Positions 1 through 7,725 of a stretch of 48,787 nucleotides of DNA are shown here, one piece after another. The notes below the pieces were generated by a model, which saw only the letters and a list, made by a program, of their open reading frames with translations, did no database searches and was not told where the DNA came from. The translations under genes and the position numbers were made by a program. Source of the DNA: Stappia sp. TSB10P1A (lineage in GTDB: Bacteria; Pseudomonadota; Alphaproteobacteria; Rhizobiales; Stappiaceae); the NCBI RefSeq assembly GCF_900185725.1, contig NZ_FYAU01000011.1:1-48787 (forward strand), written 5' to 3'. Numbering within the stretch: the stretch's first letter is position 1; each line of letters starts with the position of its first letter.

Positions 1-72
1 CTCGCCCTGCACCGGCGGTGCCGCCGGGCGGGACGTCTGTGTACCTGAGGAAGCGCCACGTCGACCGAACAT
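1..72 (-). CDS. cpaF: CpaF pilus ATPase, N-terminal fragment (runs off left edge)
   Basis: Only the first 24 codons are inside the window. Reading leftward from an ATG at 70-72 gives MFGRRGASSGTQTS..., the short basic, then Ser/Pro/Ala-rich start usual for CpaF/TadA, the hexameric secretion ATPase that powers Flp pilus assembly from the cytoplasmic face of the inner membrane. It is the next gene after cpaE, 61 bases downstream, which is the normal cpa order. No domain of the ATPase itself is visible, so the call rests on this N-terminus and on gene order. Confidence 0.75.
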   Translation of the reverse strand, partial: MFGRRGASSGTQTSRPAAPPVQGE

Positions 73-89
73 CGTTACCTGCTCTCAAT

Positions 90-121
90 CGTCTCGAAGA
101 AGGGGCCGTCTCGAAGAAGGG
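90..121. repeat. 15-bp tandem direct repeat between cpaE and cpaF
   Basis: The unit CGTCTCGAAGAAGGG occurs at 90-104 and again at 107-121, two bases apart, in the cpaE-cpaF gap. It looks like a simple local duplication. The repeat lies upstream of the cpaF start and might affect translation or mRNA folding there, but nothing in it resembles a known operator. Confidence 0.6.
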
Positions 122-133
122 CCGCGATGCCGG

Positions 134-1456
134 TCACCCGGCTGCCTTGCCCTTCTTCAGGAAACGGGACACCAGCGATCCGAGCGCCAGCCCCTTTGGC
201 CGCGGCACCTCGCCGCGACCGGTCACCACCTGGGAAATCTGGGTGAAGATCTCCGCGGTGGCGTGCTTCTCGTCCTGCTCGCCGATCATCTGGCCGTTGT
301 TGGCGGCCGTGCCGAACAGCAGCGGATCGAAGGGAACCACCGCGACCGCCGACAATTCCAGCGCATCGGCGAACTCCGCCGCCTTGATCTCCGGCCGCTT
401 GGGCACGTTGACCCGGTTCAGCACCAGGCGCGGCGGCGCATCGTTGGGACGCAGTTGCCGCAAGGTGTCGATCATGTTCTTGGCGTTGCGCAGGTTGGCG
501 AGATCCGGCTCGGCGACGATCACCACCTCGTCGACGGCGGCGAGCACCCGGCGCACCCAGCCGCACCAGACATGCGGCAGGTCGAGGATCACCGCCGGCG
601 CCCCCTGCTTCATCACGTCGAGCAAGCCGTCGAAGCTGGTCTCGCCATGGTCATAGGTGCGGTCCAGCGAGGCCGGCGCGGCGAGCAGGCTGAGGCGCTC
701 GGCGCATTTCGACAGCAGCCGGTCGAGCATGGTCTCGTCGAGACGCTCGGGCGAGGAAACCGCCTCGAAGACGCCCTGCAGCGGGTCCTGGTTGAAGTCG
801 AGGCCGGCGGTGCCGAAGGCCAGGTCCAGATCGGCCAGCACCACGTCGCTCTCGTAGACCCGGGCGATCGACCAGGCGACATTGTGCGCCACGGTGGACG
901 AGCCGACGCCGCCCTTGGCGCCGACAAAGGCGATGGTGCGTCCCAGCGGCTCGGCATCCGGATTGACATAGAGCTCGCCGATCGCCCCGATGAGCTGAAA
1001 CAGGTTGATCGGCGCGACGAGGTAGTCGCTGATGCCGCGATGGATCAGGTCCCGGTAGAGCTTCACGTCGTTGACGTGGCCGATGATCATCACCTTGGTG
1101 CCGGCGTCGCAGACTTCCGCCAGTTGCTCCAGCCCCTGGATCAGCTTCGAGGCTTCCGTGCGGGTTTCCAGCAGAATCAGGTTGGGCGTCGGCGCCGAAC
1201 CATAGAAGTCGATCGCCGCCGCCAGGCCGCCCTTGTGCACCTTCACATGCGCCTTGGCCATGCGCCGGTCCTTGGCCGCGCTCTCGATCACCCGGGCGAT
1301 GTCGTCGCTCTCGCAGAAGGCCTGGATGGCGACCCGCGGCACGGCCTTGATGTCGATCGTGTCGGCATGCGCGTCGGCGGCGGGACCGGTGCCCATTTCC
1401 GGCTCATGCGGATACCCGTCCTCGTCCAGCGGAGTGTCGTATGCGAGGGTGTTCAT
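134..1456 (-). CDS. cpaE: CpaE, MinD/ParA-like pilus assembly ATPase
   Basis: 440 residues. CpaE is a cytoplasmic, membrane-associated ATPase of the Flp/Tad pilus that in Caulobacter positions the assembly machine at a pole. An N-terminal receiver-like region (about 40-165) lacks a clear phosphoacceptor site. It is followed by a ParA/MinD-type NTPase domain starting with a deviant Walker A, KGGVGSST at 181-188. The chain ends in a basic tail (LKKGKAAG). It lies between cpaD (18 bases upstream) and cpaF (downstream) in the usual order. The ATG at 1454-1456 is the only sensible start. The family call is firm; a polar localiser role is inferred from the Caulobacter homologue. Confidence 0.95.
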   Translation of the reverse strand: MNTLAYDTPLDEDGYPHEPEMGTGPAADAHADTIDIKAVPRVAIQAFCESDDIARVIESAAKDRRMAKAHVKVHKGGLAAAIDFYGSAPTPNLILLETRTEASKLIQGLEQLAEVCDAGTKVMIIGHVNDVKLYRDLIHRGISDYLVAPINLFQLIGAIGELYVNPDAEPLGRTIAFVGAKGGVGSSTVAHNVAWSIARVYESDVVLADLDLAFGTAGLDFNQDPLQGVFEAVSSPERLDETMLDRLLSKCAERLSLLAAPASLDRTYDHGETSFDGLLDVMKQGAPAVILDLPHVWCGWVRRVLAAVDEVVIVAEPDLANLRNAKNMIDTLRQLRPNDAPPRLVLNRVNVPKRPEIKAAEFADALELSAVAVVPFDPLLFGTAANNGQMIGEQDEKHATAEIFTQISQVVTGRGEVPRPKGLALGSLVSRFLKKGKAAG

Positions 1457-1474
1457 CCGTCCAGCTCCTCCGGA

Positions 1475-2251
1475 TCAGTTCGCCGCGTCCGAGACGCGCG
1501 AGCCGTCGCCTTCCTTGTAGTCGGCGGCGGTCTGCTCGCCGGCCCGATACTTGCCGTAGACCGTGCCGCGACGGATCTGGTCGGCCGGCGTCGAGGCGCG
1601 CGGATAGAGCAGGTCCGTCGGGTTGTCGACCATGGCGGCGAGGTTCGCCTGCGTGGCGCAGCCGAAATTGTAGTATTGCGTGTTGTTGAGATGCGGGTTG
1701 TGACGCATCCCGTCGCCGCCGCCGGTGATGTTGTCCGGCCACTGGCCGCAGGGGCCGGTCCTGGCCTGCAGACCGGAATAGGCCAGCCGCACCGGCGCCG
1801 AGACCTGCGGGTCCTGCACCGGATAGCTGCGGGTGGCGATGCGCTTCGGCGAGGCGCCTCCCTGCACCAGCGACTTGCGGATCTCCGGCAGCACCGCATG
1901 CACCGCCGCCTCGTTGCCGGCACCGGAGGGTACGATGATCTCCATCGCGCCGCCGCCGCGCGACTGTGCCTCGGCCGCAAAGCTGGAAACCACCGCCGAG
2001 AGCTGCGGAGACAGGCGGCGCATGTCGCTGCCGACCGGCAGATCCAGCGTCTTCACCCCTTCCGACACCACGATCGGATGGCGCAGGCGGTAGTCGTTGG
2101 TGGCCAGCGCCTCCACCGTCGGCTGCTGGGTCTGGCAGGCGGCCGCCATCAGCGCGGCGAGAACCGCCAGAGCCGGCGTGACGGCCCGGACCCGCTGTGC
2201 GGACGCGACTGGGCGCTTTTCGGATGCAGGAAGCATGGGACCGGTCCTCAT
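1475..2251 (-). CDS. cpaD: CpaD, pilus assembly lipoprotein
   Basis: 258 residues. CpaD is an outer-membrane lipoprotein that helps place the CpaC secretin. The N-terminus has a basic stretch, a hydrophobic run and a lipobox-like Cys (LMAAAC, about residue 39), so a lipidated periplasmic protein is expected. The C-terminal part contains the conserved Cys-Gly-Gln-Trp (PCGQWPDN) and NFGCATQANLAAMV motifs typical of the TIGR02522/CpaD family. The start ATG overlaps the cpaC stop as ATGA, indicating translational coupling. A second in-frame ATG five codons later is also possible. Confidence 0.93.
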   Translation of the reverse strand: MRTGPMLPASEKRPVASAQRVRAVTPALAVLAALMAAACQTQQPTVEALATNDYRLRHPIVVSEGVKTLDLPVGSDMRRLSPQLSAVVSSFAAEAQSRGGGAMEIIVPSGAGNEAAVHAVLPEIRKSLVQGGASPKRIATRSYPVQDPQVSAPVRLAYSGLQARTGPCGQWPDNITGGGDGMRHNPHLNNTQYYNFGCATQANLAAMVDNPTDLLYPRASTPADQIRRGTVYGKYRAGEQTAADYKEGDGSRVSDAAN

Positions 2252-3657
2252 TCGTAGATAAAGCCGACCTGACCGTGATAGGCGCCCTGGCCGGGATCGC
2301 CGGACACCCGGTACATGCGGTTGAGACGGTTCAGGAAGATGGTTCCGCCGTCGGTGGCCGGCGCAAGGTTGCGGGTCGGCTCGACCAGCTCCGAGCGGGC
2401 CGTCGGCCTGACGGTATAGGGGGTGACGAAGACGGCGAGCTCGGTCTCCTGGCGCAGGAAGTCGCGGCTCTTGAACAGGGCTCCGAGAATCGGGACCTGC
2501 ATCAGGCCCGGCACACCGTTGAGATCCTGCTTGTAGGATTCCTTCAGCAGGCCGGCCATCACCAGCGTGCCGCCGGAGGGCAGTTCGACGGTGGATTCCG
2601 CCCGGCGAACCTTCAGCGCGGGAATGACCAGCGCGCCGATCGACACCGCCCCTTCCTGGGTGATCTCGCTGACCTCGGTCTTGATGCGCAGCGAGATGCG
2701 TCCCTCGCTGAGGACGACCGGCGTGAAATCGAGACCGACACCGAACTTCTTGAACTGCACGGTGATCTTGTTGTTGTCCTCGGCGATGGGAATCGGGAAC
2801 TCGCCGCCGGCCAGGAAACTGGCATTCTCGCCCGAGATCGCTGTCAGCGTCGGCTCGGCGAGCGTGCGGATCACCCCGTCGCGCTGCAGGGCCTGCAACT
2901 GGGCGTTCAGCCGGGAGCCGCCGGCCAGGAACCCGCCGCCGGCGCTGCCGCGGCCGACGATGTTTGAGTTGACGGAGAAGTCCGGGTTGTTGTTGAAGCT
3001 GGCGCTGTAGTTGCCGATGCCGATGGTGCCGGACAGGTTGACGCCGAGCTGCTTGATGATCGAGCGCTCGACCTCGGCAACCGTCACCTTGAGGTGGACC
3101 TGGTCCTTGCCGCTCACCGAGACCATGTTGAGCACCGGCAGCGCCTTGCCCTCGACCTTGGCGAAGCGGTCGGCGAGATCGGCGGCCCGTTGGGCGTCGG
3201 CGGTGCTGGAGGCCGTACCGCTGAGGACGATGTTGCCGTTGACCGACTCGGCCGTGATGTCGGCTCCGGGAATGGAGCGGCGGATCATCATGTTGAGGTC
3301 GGTGGTGTCCTGCTCCACCGCCAGATCGAAGCTGGCGATCTGGTTGCCGCCGCGCCCGAACAGGAACAGGCTCGCCTGCCCGGCCTTGTTGCCGAGGATG
3401 AAGACCCGGCGCGACGAGCGCACCACCGCATCGGCGATCTCCGGGTTGGAGACGATGACGTCGCTGACTTCCTCGCCGAGGTTGATCACTACGGAGCGGC
3501 CGAGGCCGACCTTGAGCATCCGCCCGGCGACCCGCTCTCCGGCCTGGATCGTGACCGACTTGGGATAGCCGTCGGCGCGGGCCGCATCCATCCCGGCAAG
3601 GCCGGTGAGGACGAGGCAGATCGCCGTGCCGATCCGGAAGAAACGTTGAGCCAACAT
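2248..3657 (-). CDS. cpaC: CpaC, Flp pilus outer-membrane secretin
   Basis: 469 residues from the chosen start. It forms the outer-membrane ring through which the pilus passes. A signal peptide (about 1-28, cleavage near ARA/DG) precedes a pilus-assembly N-domain (GRSVVINL, VSNPEIADAVV), a BON-like segment (DLNMMIRRSIPG) and a C-terminal secretin domain with the usual VPILGALFKSRDF near the end. The start at 3657 was preferred over in-frame starts at 3678 and 3726 because AAGGAG lies seven bases upstream of it and the signal peptide begins directly there. It is 40 bases after cpaB and coupled to cpaD. Confidence 0.95.
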   Translation of the reverse strand: MLAQRFFRIGTAICLVLTGLAGMDAARADGYPKSVTIQAGERVAGRMLKVGLGRSVVINLGEEVSDVIVSNPEIADAVVRSSRRVFILGNKAGQASLFLFGRGGNQIASFDLAVEQDTTDLNMMIRRSIPGADITAESVNGNIVLSGTASSTADAQRAADLADRFAKVEGKALPVLNMVSVSGKDQVHLKVTVAEVERSIIKQLGVNLSGTIGIGNYSASFNNNPDFSVNSNIVGRGSAGGGFLAGGSRLNAQLQALQRDGVIRTLAEPTLTAISGENASFLAGGEFPIPIAEDNNKITVQFKKFGVGLDFTPVVLSEGRISLRIKTEVSEITQEGAVSIGALVIPALKVRRAESTVELPSGGTLVMAGLLKESYKQDLNGVPGLMQVPILGALFKSRDFLRQETELAVFVTPYTVRPTARSELVEPTRNLAPATDGGTIFLNRLNRMYRVSGDPGQGAYHGQVGFIYE

Positions 3658-3697
3658 CCGAGTACTCCTTGCCGTCATCACCGCGTCCCGATCCCGT

Positions 3698-4474
3698 TCA
3701 CCGCTGGGTCTGGACCTGGCTGGCAACGCCGAACTTCACAAAATTCACTCCGCCGCCGACGAGGCCAGGGTCGGCATCGTCCGCGGAATCCTGGGCCGAG
3801 CGCAGCACCAGGGCGATGGTTCCAAGCTGCGAGGCCTGGGCGACGACTTCGGCCTGGGCCGGCTCGAGTTCCAGCGTGGCGGTCTGTCCGGGAGGCAGCG
3901 CCTTGTCGTCCCGCTCGCCGGCCGTCGTCGTGTCGATGGCCAGAACGCGGACGTTCTGCAGGATGGTCTCGCTGGTGAAGGAATTGCCCGACCGGCTCGC
4001 CGACTGGCGCGTCAGGATCACGTCGACCTTGTCGCCCGGCAGGATGAAGCCGCCGGCCGCCGTCTGCGCCTCGACCGAGACCGCGATGGCGCGCTTGCCC
4101 TTGGGCAGGATGGTGGACATGAAGCCGCGGTCGCTGGCGATCAGGCGCTCCTCGCGGACCGGCTCGCCCTGATAGACCGGAGCCTTGGCGATGCGGCCGG
4201 ACAGCTCGTCGATGGCGTCAGGACGCTGCGAGCGCAGGAGCGCCGTGGACGGGGCGAGATCGCGCGGCCAACTGGTCCAGGCGAGATCGCGGGCCGAGAG
4301 TTGCTCGCCAAGACCAATGTCTTTGGCGGCGGTCAGGACGTCGTCCTTCTCCACCGTCTCGGTGACCATCACCGGGGCCGCCGGCGGCTCGGGATTGTTG
4401 GTCATCACCATCCGCGCCACCAAAACGCCGGCGGCGAGTGAAATGCCCAGAATGGCGAAACGTGCGATCTTCAT
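3698..4474 (-). CDS. cpaB: CpaB/RcpC pilus assembly protein
   Basis: 258 residues from the chosen start. It has an N-terminal membrane anchor (MKIARFAILG... to about residue 25), a SAF-like domain (DIGLGEQLSARDL) and the RcpC/CpaB core (KRAIAVSVE, GFILPGDKVDVILT). CpaB is a periplasmic inner-membrane-anchored protein needed for secretin function and glycan interaction. The frame stays open to an ATG at 4528, but the ATG at 4474 puts the hydrophobic anchor at the very N-terminus, as in homologues. Neither start has a good Shine-Dalgarno sequence. A roughly 200-base AT-richer gap upstream probably carries its promoter. Confidence 0.93.
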   Translation of the reverse strand: MKIARFAILGISLAAGVLVARMVMTNNPEPPAAPVMVTETVEKDDVLTAAKDIGLGEQLSARDLAWTSWPRDLAPSTALLRSQRPDAIDELSGRIAKAPVYQGEPVREERLIASDRGFMSTILPKGKRAIAVSVEAQTAAGGFILPGDKVDVILTRQSASRSGNSFTSETILQNVRVLAIDTTTAGERDDKALPPGQTATLELEPAQAEVVAQASQLGTIALVLRSAQDSADDADPGLVGGGVNFVKFGVASQVQTQR

Positions 4475-4555
4475 TGCCAGCACCCGCAGGGATCGAACCG
4501 GACCGGACGCTTTCGCGCCTTCGGTCATCGTGCGACTACTGTTGCAGGCAAATGG

Positions 4556-4570
4556 TCAAGACATGGTTAA
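4556..4570 (-). promoter_or_regulatory. Candidate CtrA-type binding site upstream of cpaB
   Basis: On the minus strand the sequence reads TTAA-N7-TTGA followed by C, one mismatch from the CtrA consensus TTAA-N7-TTAA(C). It lies about 82 bases upstream of the cpaB start in a gap (4475-4677) that is AT-richer than its surroundings. CtrA controls the pilus cluster in Caulobacter, so the position makes sense, but a site this short can arise by chance. The rest of the gap shows no gene. Confidence 0.3.
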
Positions 4571-4677
4571 TCAGACGTGAGCAATGTTGCTGAACATATG
4601 CTTAAGCTTTCGCAAATTGACAGCAGCACTTTTCTCTGTTGAGGATTTGTTAATCTTTGGCGCCGCCGAAGTCTCCG

Positions 4678-5184
4678 CTACGCCAGGAGGCGGAACCACG
4701 CGGACTGCGGATAGACCTGCAGGGCGGCGATGGACAGCGTCACACCATAGGGAATGCCGCGCGTATGATCGTGCAGGCGCAAGAGCCACTGGGTGCGCCC
4801 GGCGATGCCGGGCAGCAGAACGATGCCGCGGAAGCTGACGATGAGCAGCGTCAGACCCGCGCCATAGATGCCGGCGAGCACCAGGAACATCAGGAGGTCC
4901 TGCGACATTCCGAACCAGAGCGCCACGGCGGTGACGAGCTTGGCGTCGCCGCCCCCCATCCAGCCGAAGCCGAAGAACACGAGGCAGGCGGCCAGCGCGA
5001 GGCCCGCAGCCAGCAGATGCCAGCCGATCTCCACGGGGCCGATCCCGGCGAAGGGGGCGATGATTGCAAATCCGCCGATCAGCAGCAGCGACACCCGGTT
5101 GGGAATCTTCATCGTGAACAGGTCGGACACGCCGGCATAGGCCACCAGGCAGGGAAACAGCACCAGGATTGCCGCCTCGAACAT
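4678..5184 (-). CDS. cpaA: CpaA/TadV-type prepilin peptidase (family A24)
   Basis: 168 residues, almost entirely hydrophobic with about five to six membrane segments. It cleaves and may methylate the Flp prepilin at the inner membrane. The two catalytic aspartates are visible: one in SDLFTMKIPN near residue 21 and one in the GGGDAK signature near residue 80. The length suits the short A24 type that lacks an N-terminal methylase domain. The start has GGGAG seven bases upstream. It is the gene after flp, from which it is separated by two hairpins (5326-5390). Confidence 0.95.
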   Translation of the reverse strand: MFEAAILVLFPCLVAYAGVSDLFTMKIPNRVSLLLIGGFAIIAPFAGIGPVEIGWHLLAAGLALAACLVFFGFGWMGGGDAKLVTAVALWFGMSQDLLMFLVLAGIYGAGLTLLIVSFRGIVLLPGIAGRTQWLLRLHDHTRGIPYGVTLSIAALQVYPQSAWFRLLA

Positions 5185-5325
5185 TCGACCACTCCCTCAA
5201 CGGCGGGACCCGCCGGCTGCTGCATCATGCGCTGCGACACTTAAGGTCCGGTTGACGGCAGCCGGCAGTGGCGACAGCGCGTTGGCCGATCCGAACTGCG
5301 TCCGAGACCGGACCGAAACGAAAAC

Positions 5326-5343
5326 GGGCGGCCAAGGCCGCCC
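5326..5343 (-). terminator. Rho-independent terminator/attenuator after flp
   Basis: On the minus strand an 8-bp perfect stem (GGGCGGCC/GGCCGCCC) with a 2-base loop is followed by GTTTTCGTTTC. It sits 67 bases past the flp stop and before cpaA. It probably ends most pilin transcripts and lets a minority continue into cpaA-cpaF. Confidence 0.6.
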
Positions 5344-5363
5344 ACATCATCGGTGGCTTCCCG

Positions 5364-5390
5364 CGGCCCCGGATCTCGATACCGGGGCCG
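5364..5390 (-). other. Second hairpin in the flp-cpaA gap
   Basis: A 9-bp perfect inverted repeat (CGGCCCCGG / CCGGGGCCG) with a 9-base loop starts 20 bases after the flp stop on the minus strand. It lacks a T-run, so it is more likely a 3'-end stabiliser or processing barrier for the pilin mRNA than a terminator by itself. Confidence 0.45.
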
Positions 5391-5409
5391 TGGAGCCAGT
5401 CAGCCGATC

Positions 5410-5589
5410 TTACTTGTTGGACGCGGCGGTCAGCTCGGTCGACACGCGGGTGAACATCGCGGTGATCGAGTCGCCGGCAGCCGTCACGGCGGTGATGATG
5501 GCCACGCCGATCAGGCCGGCGATCAGGCCGTATTCGATGGCGGTCGCGCCGGATTCATCCTTGGCGAAACGGGCAAGAAACTTCTGCAT
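5410..5589 (-). CDS. flp: Flp/Fap-type pilin precursor
   Basis: 59 residues: MQKFLARFAKDESG, then ATAIEYGLIAGLIGVAII... This is the classic Flp prepilin, with a short basic leader, the cleavage region G/ATAIEY (Glu and Tyr five and six residues after the cut), one long hydrophobic helix and a short polar tail. It is the major subunit of the adhesive Flp pilus, processed by CpaA. AGGAG sits five bases before the ATG. It is transcribed leftward as first gene of the cpa operon and is followed by hairpins that probably give it a higher transcript level than the assembly genes. Confidence 0.95.
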   Translation of the reverse strand: MQKFLARFAKDESGATAIEYGLIAGLIGVAIITAVTAAGDSITAMFTRVSTELTAASNK

Positions 5590-5970
5590 GGTTGGCTCCT
5601 ACACTTCACTTGTTGTCTGCACCACCTCGTCGACCTTGTTGTTATTTCGGTCGCTCGAAGATGTTGCCACTATAGGAACCACACCTTGCCACAAGGTTAA
5701 ATTCGCCGAGGACAAGCAACAAGATGTGCGAGAGCAGTTCTATAGTTAATGCCATGAAAACATAATAGTCAGCATTTTAACCAAACCGCGACGACCGGGC
5801 AATTGCCCGCCCCATACGCCGGCGAGCGCGGCCCGCGAATCTTGGGCAAGCGCGCAAGGCAACCCGCGTTAACGACACTCGCAGAACGCATCCGGCCCGG
5901 TCGGGCGTTAGCCCTTCCTTCACCAATTTCCTTCATTCTCGCGAAGGAATTTTCGCTGAGGAGCATGCCC
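5590..5970. other. Divergent intergenic region of the pilus locus
   Basis: About 380 bases separate flp (leftward) from the rightward pilus genes. The part from about 5640 to 5790 is much AT-richer than the surroundings and contains several isolated TTAA half-sites, but no full TTAA-N7-TTAA. No convincing gene is seen. It presumably carries the two divergent promoters. Confidence 0.5.
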
Positions 5971-6450
5971 ATGTCGCAGTTTCGCGATGCCTTTCTCGCG
6001 TCCATCGCAACCGCGATCCTGGCCGCCGCCGTGCCGACGACCGGCGCGAATGCCCAGGACAGCGGCGTTCACGTCATGACGGACCGGGCGAAGGTGTTCC
6101 GCATCGACGCGCCGGCCGACACGGTCATTGTCGGCAATCCGGCGATCGCCGACGTCACCATGTATGACCGGCAGACGGTGGTGGTGACGGGCAAGCTCTA
6201 CGGCACGACCAACCTGGTCATCCTCGACAAGAACGGCGAGCCGATCATCGACGAGGTGATCACGGTCGCCGCCGCCTCCGGCGATATGGTCACCGTCCAT
6301 CGCAAGGGCGAGCGTTTCAGCTATTCCTGCGCGCCGAACTGCGAGCCGATGCTGCGCGTGGGCGACTCCGACGCCAGCTTCGAAATCCTCAACAAGCAGT
6401 CGGGCCAGCGCACCGACATGTCCGAAAAGGCCGCAGGTGTCGGCAACTGA
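5971..6450 (+). CDS. Stand-alone pilus-assembly N-domain protein (CpaC N-terminal-like)
   Basis: 159 residues. A signal peptide (cleavage near ANA/QD, about residue 29) is followed by a single domain matching the N-terminal domain of CpaC-type secretins: AKVFRIDAPADTVIVGNPAIADVTMYD, then GTTNLVILDKNGEPI. There is no secretin domain. Such small periplasmic proteins recur in rhizobial Tad loci and probably act with CpaC, which is inference. Two cysteines (YSCAPNCEP) might form a disulfide. The ATG at 5971 is chosen because GAGGAG lies seven bases upstream; the ATG six bases earlier would be only one base from it. Confidence 0.88.
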   Translation: MSQFRDAFLASIATAILAAAVPTTGANAQDSGVHVMTDRAKVFRIDAPADTVIVGNPAIADVTMYDRQTVVVTGKLYGTTNLVILDKNGEPIIDEVITVAAASGDMVTVHRKGERFSYSCAPNCEPMLRVGDSDASFEILNKQSGQRTDMSEKAAGVGN

Positions 6451-6498
6451 CGACATCGGCGCGGCCGACGCCGCTTCCCAACAACGAGTGCCAGAGAA

Positions 6499-7071
6499 AT
6501 GCTGAGAGACCGTCTCCTGCCTCGCTTCGCGCGCCTGAGACCGCTGCGCGCGGTGGTACGGGACCGCGAGGGCACGACGGCGATCGAGTTCGCTTTCGTC
6601 GCCATCCCGTTCCTGATGCTGCTGTTCGGGGTGATCGAGATCGGCCTCGCCTTCTTCGCCAACCAGGTGCTCAGCAACGCCACCATGGACGCGGCCCGGA
6701 TGATCAGGACCGGCCAGGCCCATGCCCAGGGCTTCAACGCCGAATCCTTCAAGCAGGCGGTGCTGAGCCGTCTTGCCGGCTTCCCGGTCACCGCCGACCG
6801 GCTGACCATCGATGTCGAGCGGATCGACAATTTTGCCTCGTTCTCCCCCAAGCCGCTGATCCAGGACGGCGAGCTCGTGGCGCAAACCGGCTACAACCAC
6901 GGTGAGGCGGGACAGATCATCGTGGTGCGGACGCTGTATCGCTGGCCGATGCTGTCGGCGATGATGAAGACCGCCTATGGCGATCTCAGCTCCGGCGACC
7001 GGCTCCTCGTCGCCACGGCGGTCTTCCGCAACGAACCCTTCCCCTGGACAACGCAGCAGGCGAGCCAGTGA
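6499..7071 (+). CDS. TadE-like minor pilin/pseudopilin
   Basis: 190 residues. A basic N-terminal leader is followed by DREGTTAIEFAFVAIPFLMLLFGVIEIGL, the TadE signature: a pilin-like processing site (G/TTAIEF) and a hydrophobic helix. TadE/TadF-type proteins are processed by the CpaA/TadV peptidase and are needed in small amounts for Flp pilus assembly. The rest is a periplasmic domain without recognised motifs. It lies 48 bases after the CpaC-N-like gene and 2 bases before a second TadE-like gene, so the three form one rightward transcript. Confidence 0.9.
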   Translation: MLRDRLLPRFARLRPLRAVVRDREGTTAIEFAFVAIPFLMLLFGVIEIGLAFFANQVLSNATMDAARMIRTGQAHAQGFNAESFKQAVLSRLAGFPVTADRLTIDVERIDNFASFSPKPLIQDGELVAQTGYNHGEAGQIIVVRTLYRWPMLSAMMKTAYGDLSSGDRLLVATAVFRNEPFPWTTQQASQ

Positions 7072-7073
7072 CC

Positions 7074-7688
7074 ATGAGCAGCCGGAAGCGCAACGAAAGA
7101 CGCGACGGGCCATACCGGATCGTCAGGACGGTGGCGGCGCGGCTGGCGAGCGGGTTGCTGCGCGACCGGCGCGGCGTCGCTGCGGTGGAGTTCGCCCTGG
7201 TGCTGCCCTTCATGCTGGTGCTGTTCCTCGGCGTCACCGAACTCAACTCCGCCCTCACCCTGGACCGCAAGGTGAGCCAGGCGGCGAGCTCCGTGGCCGA
7301 TCTGGTCGCCCAGGCCGACAAACTGACCTCTTCGGAGGTCAACGACCTGCTGCAACTGTCGCGGGCCGTGCTCGATCCCTATCCGGAGGCGCCGCTGAGC
7401 ATGGTGGTCGCCAGTGTCTGGATCAAGGATGTGAACCAGCCGCGCGTCGTCTGGAGCCGCGCGATGAACACCTCCCAGTGGGGGGCCGGTTCGGCGCCTC
7501 CGATCGAATTGCCGCCGGAGCTGACCCAGCAGAAGGACACCTACCTCGTCGTCGCCCACGCGGAATACGAGCATCGTCCGACCTTTGCGGCCGTGCTGAA
7601 GGATGTCTTCAACAAAGCCACGATCACGCTCAGCGACACCTATTACCTGCGACCGCGCGTCAGCACGAGCGTCGCCTGCTGCAACTGA
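7074..7688 (+). CDS. Second TadE/TadG-like pilus protein
   Basis: 204 residues. DRRGVAAVEFALVLPFMLVLFLGVTEL is again a TadE-type processing site (G/VAAVEF) plus hydrophobic helix, followed by an extracytoplasmic domain ending in VACCN. It probably works with the preceding protein as a minor pilus component. ATG at 7074 is preferred, though a GTG at 7068 overlaps the upstream stop and cannot be excluded. It is too short to be a full TadG, which carries a VWA domain. Confidence 0.88.
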   Translation: MSSRKRNERRDGPYRIVRTVAARLASGLLRDRRGVAAVEFALVLPFMLVLFLGVTELNSALTLDRKVSQAASSVADLVAQADKLTSSEVNDLLQLSRAVLDPYPEAPLSMVVASVWIKDVNQPRVVWSRAMNTSQWGAGSAPPIELPPELTQQKDTYLVVAHAEYEHRPTFAAVLKDVFNKATITLSDTYYLRPRVSTSVACCN

Positions 7689-7725
7689 TCGGCGCCACCA
7701 GTCGGCGCTCCGGCGCCGCCGGACC

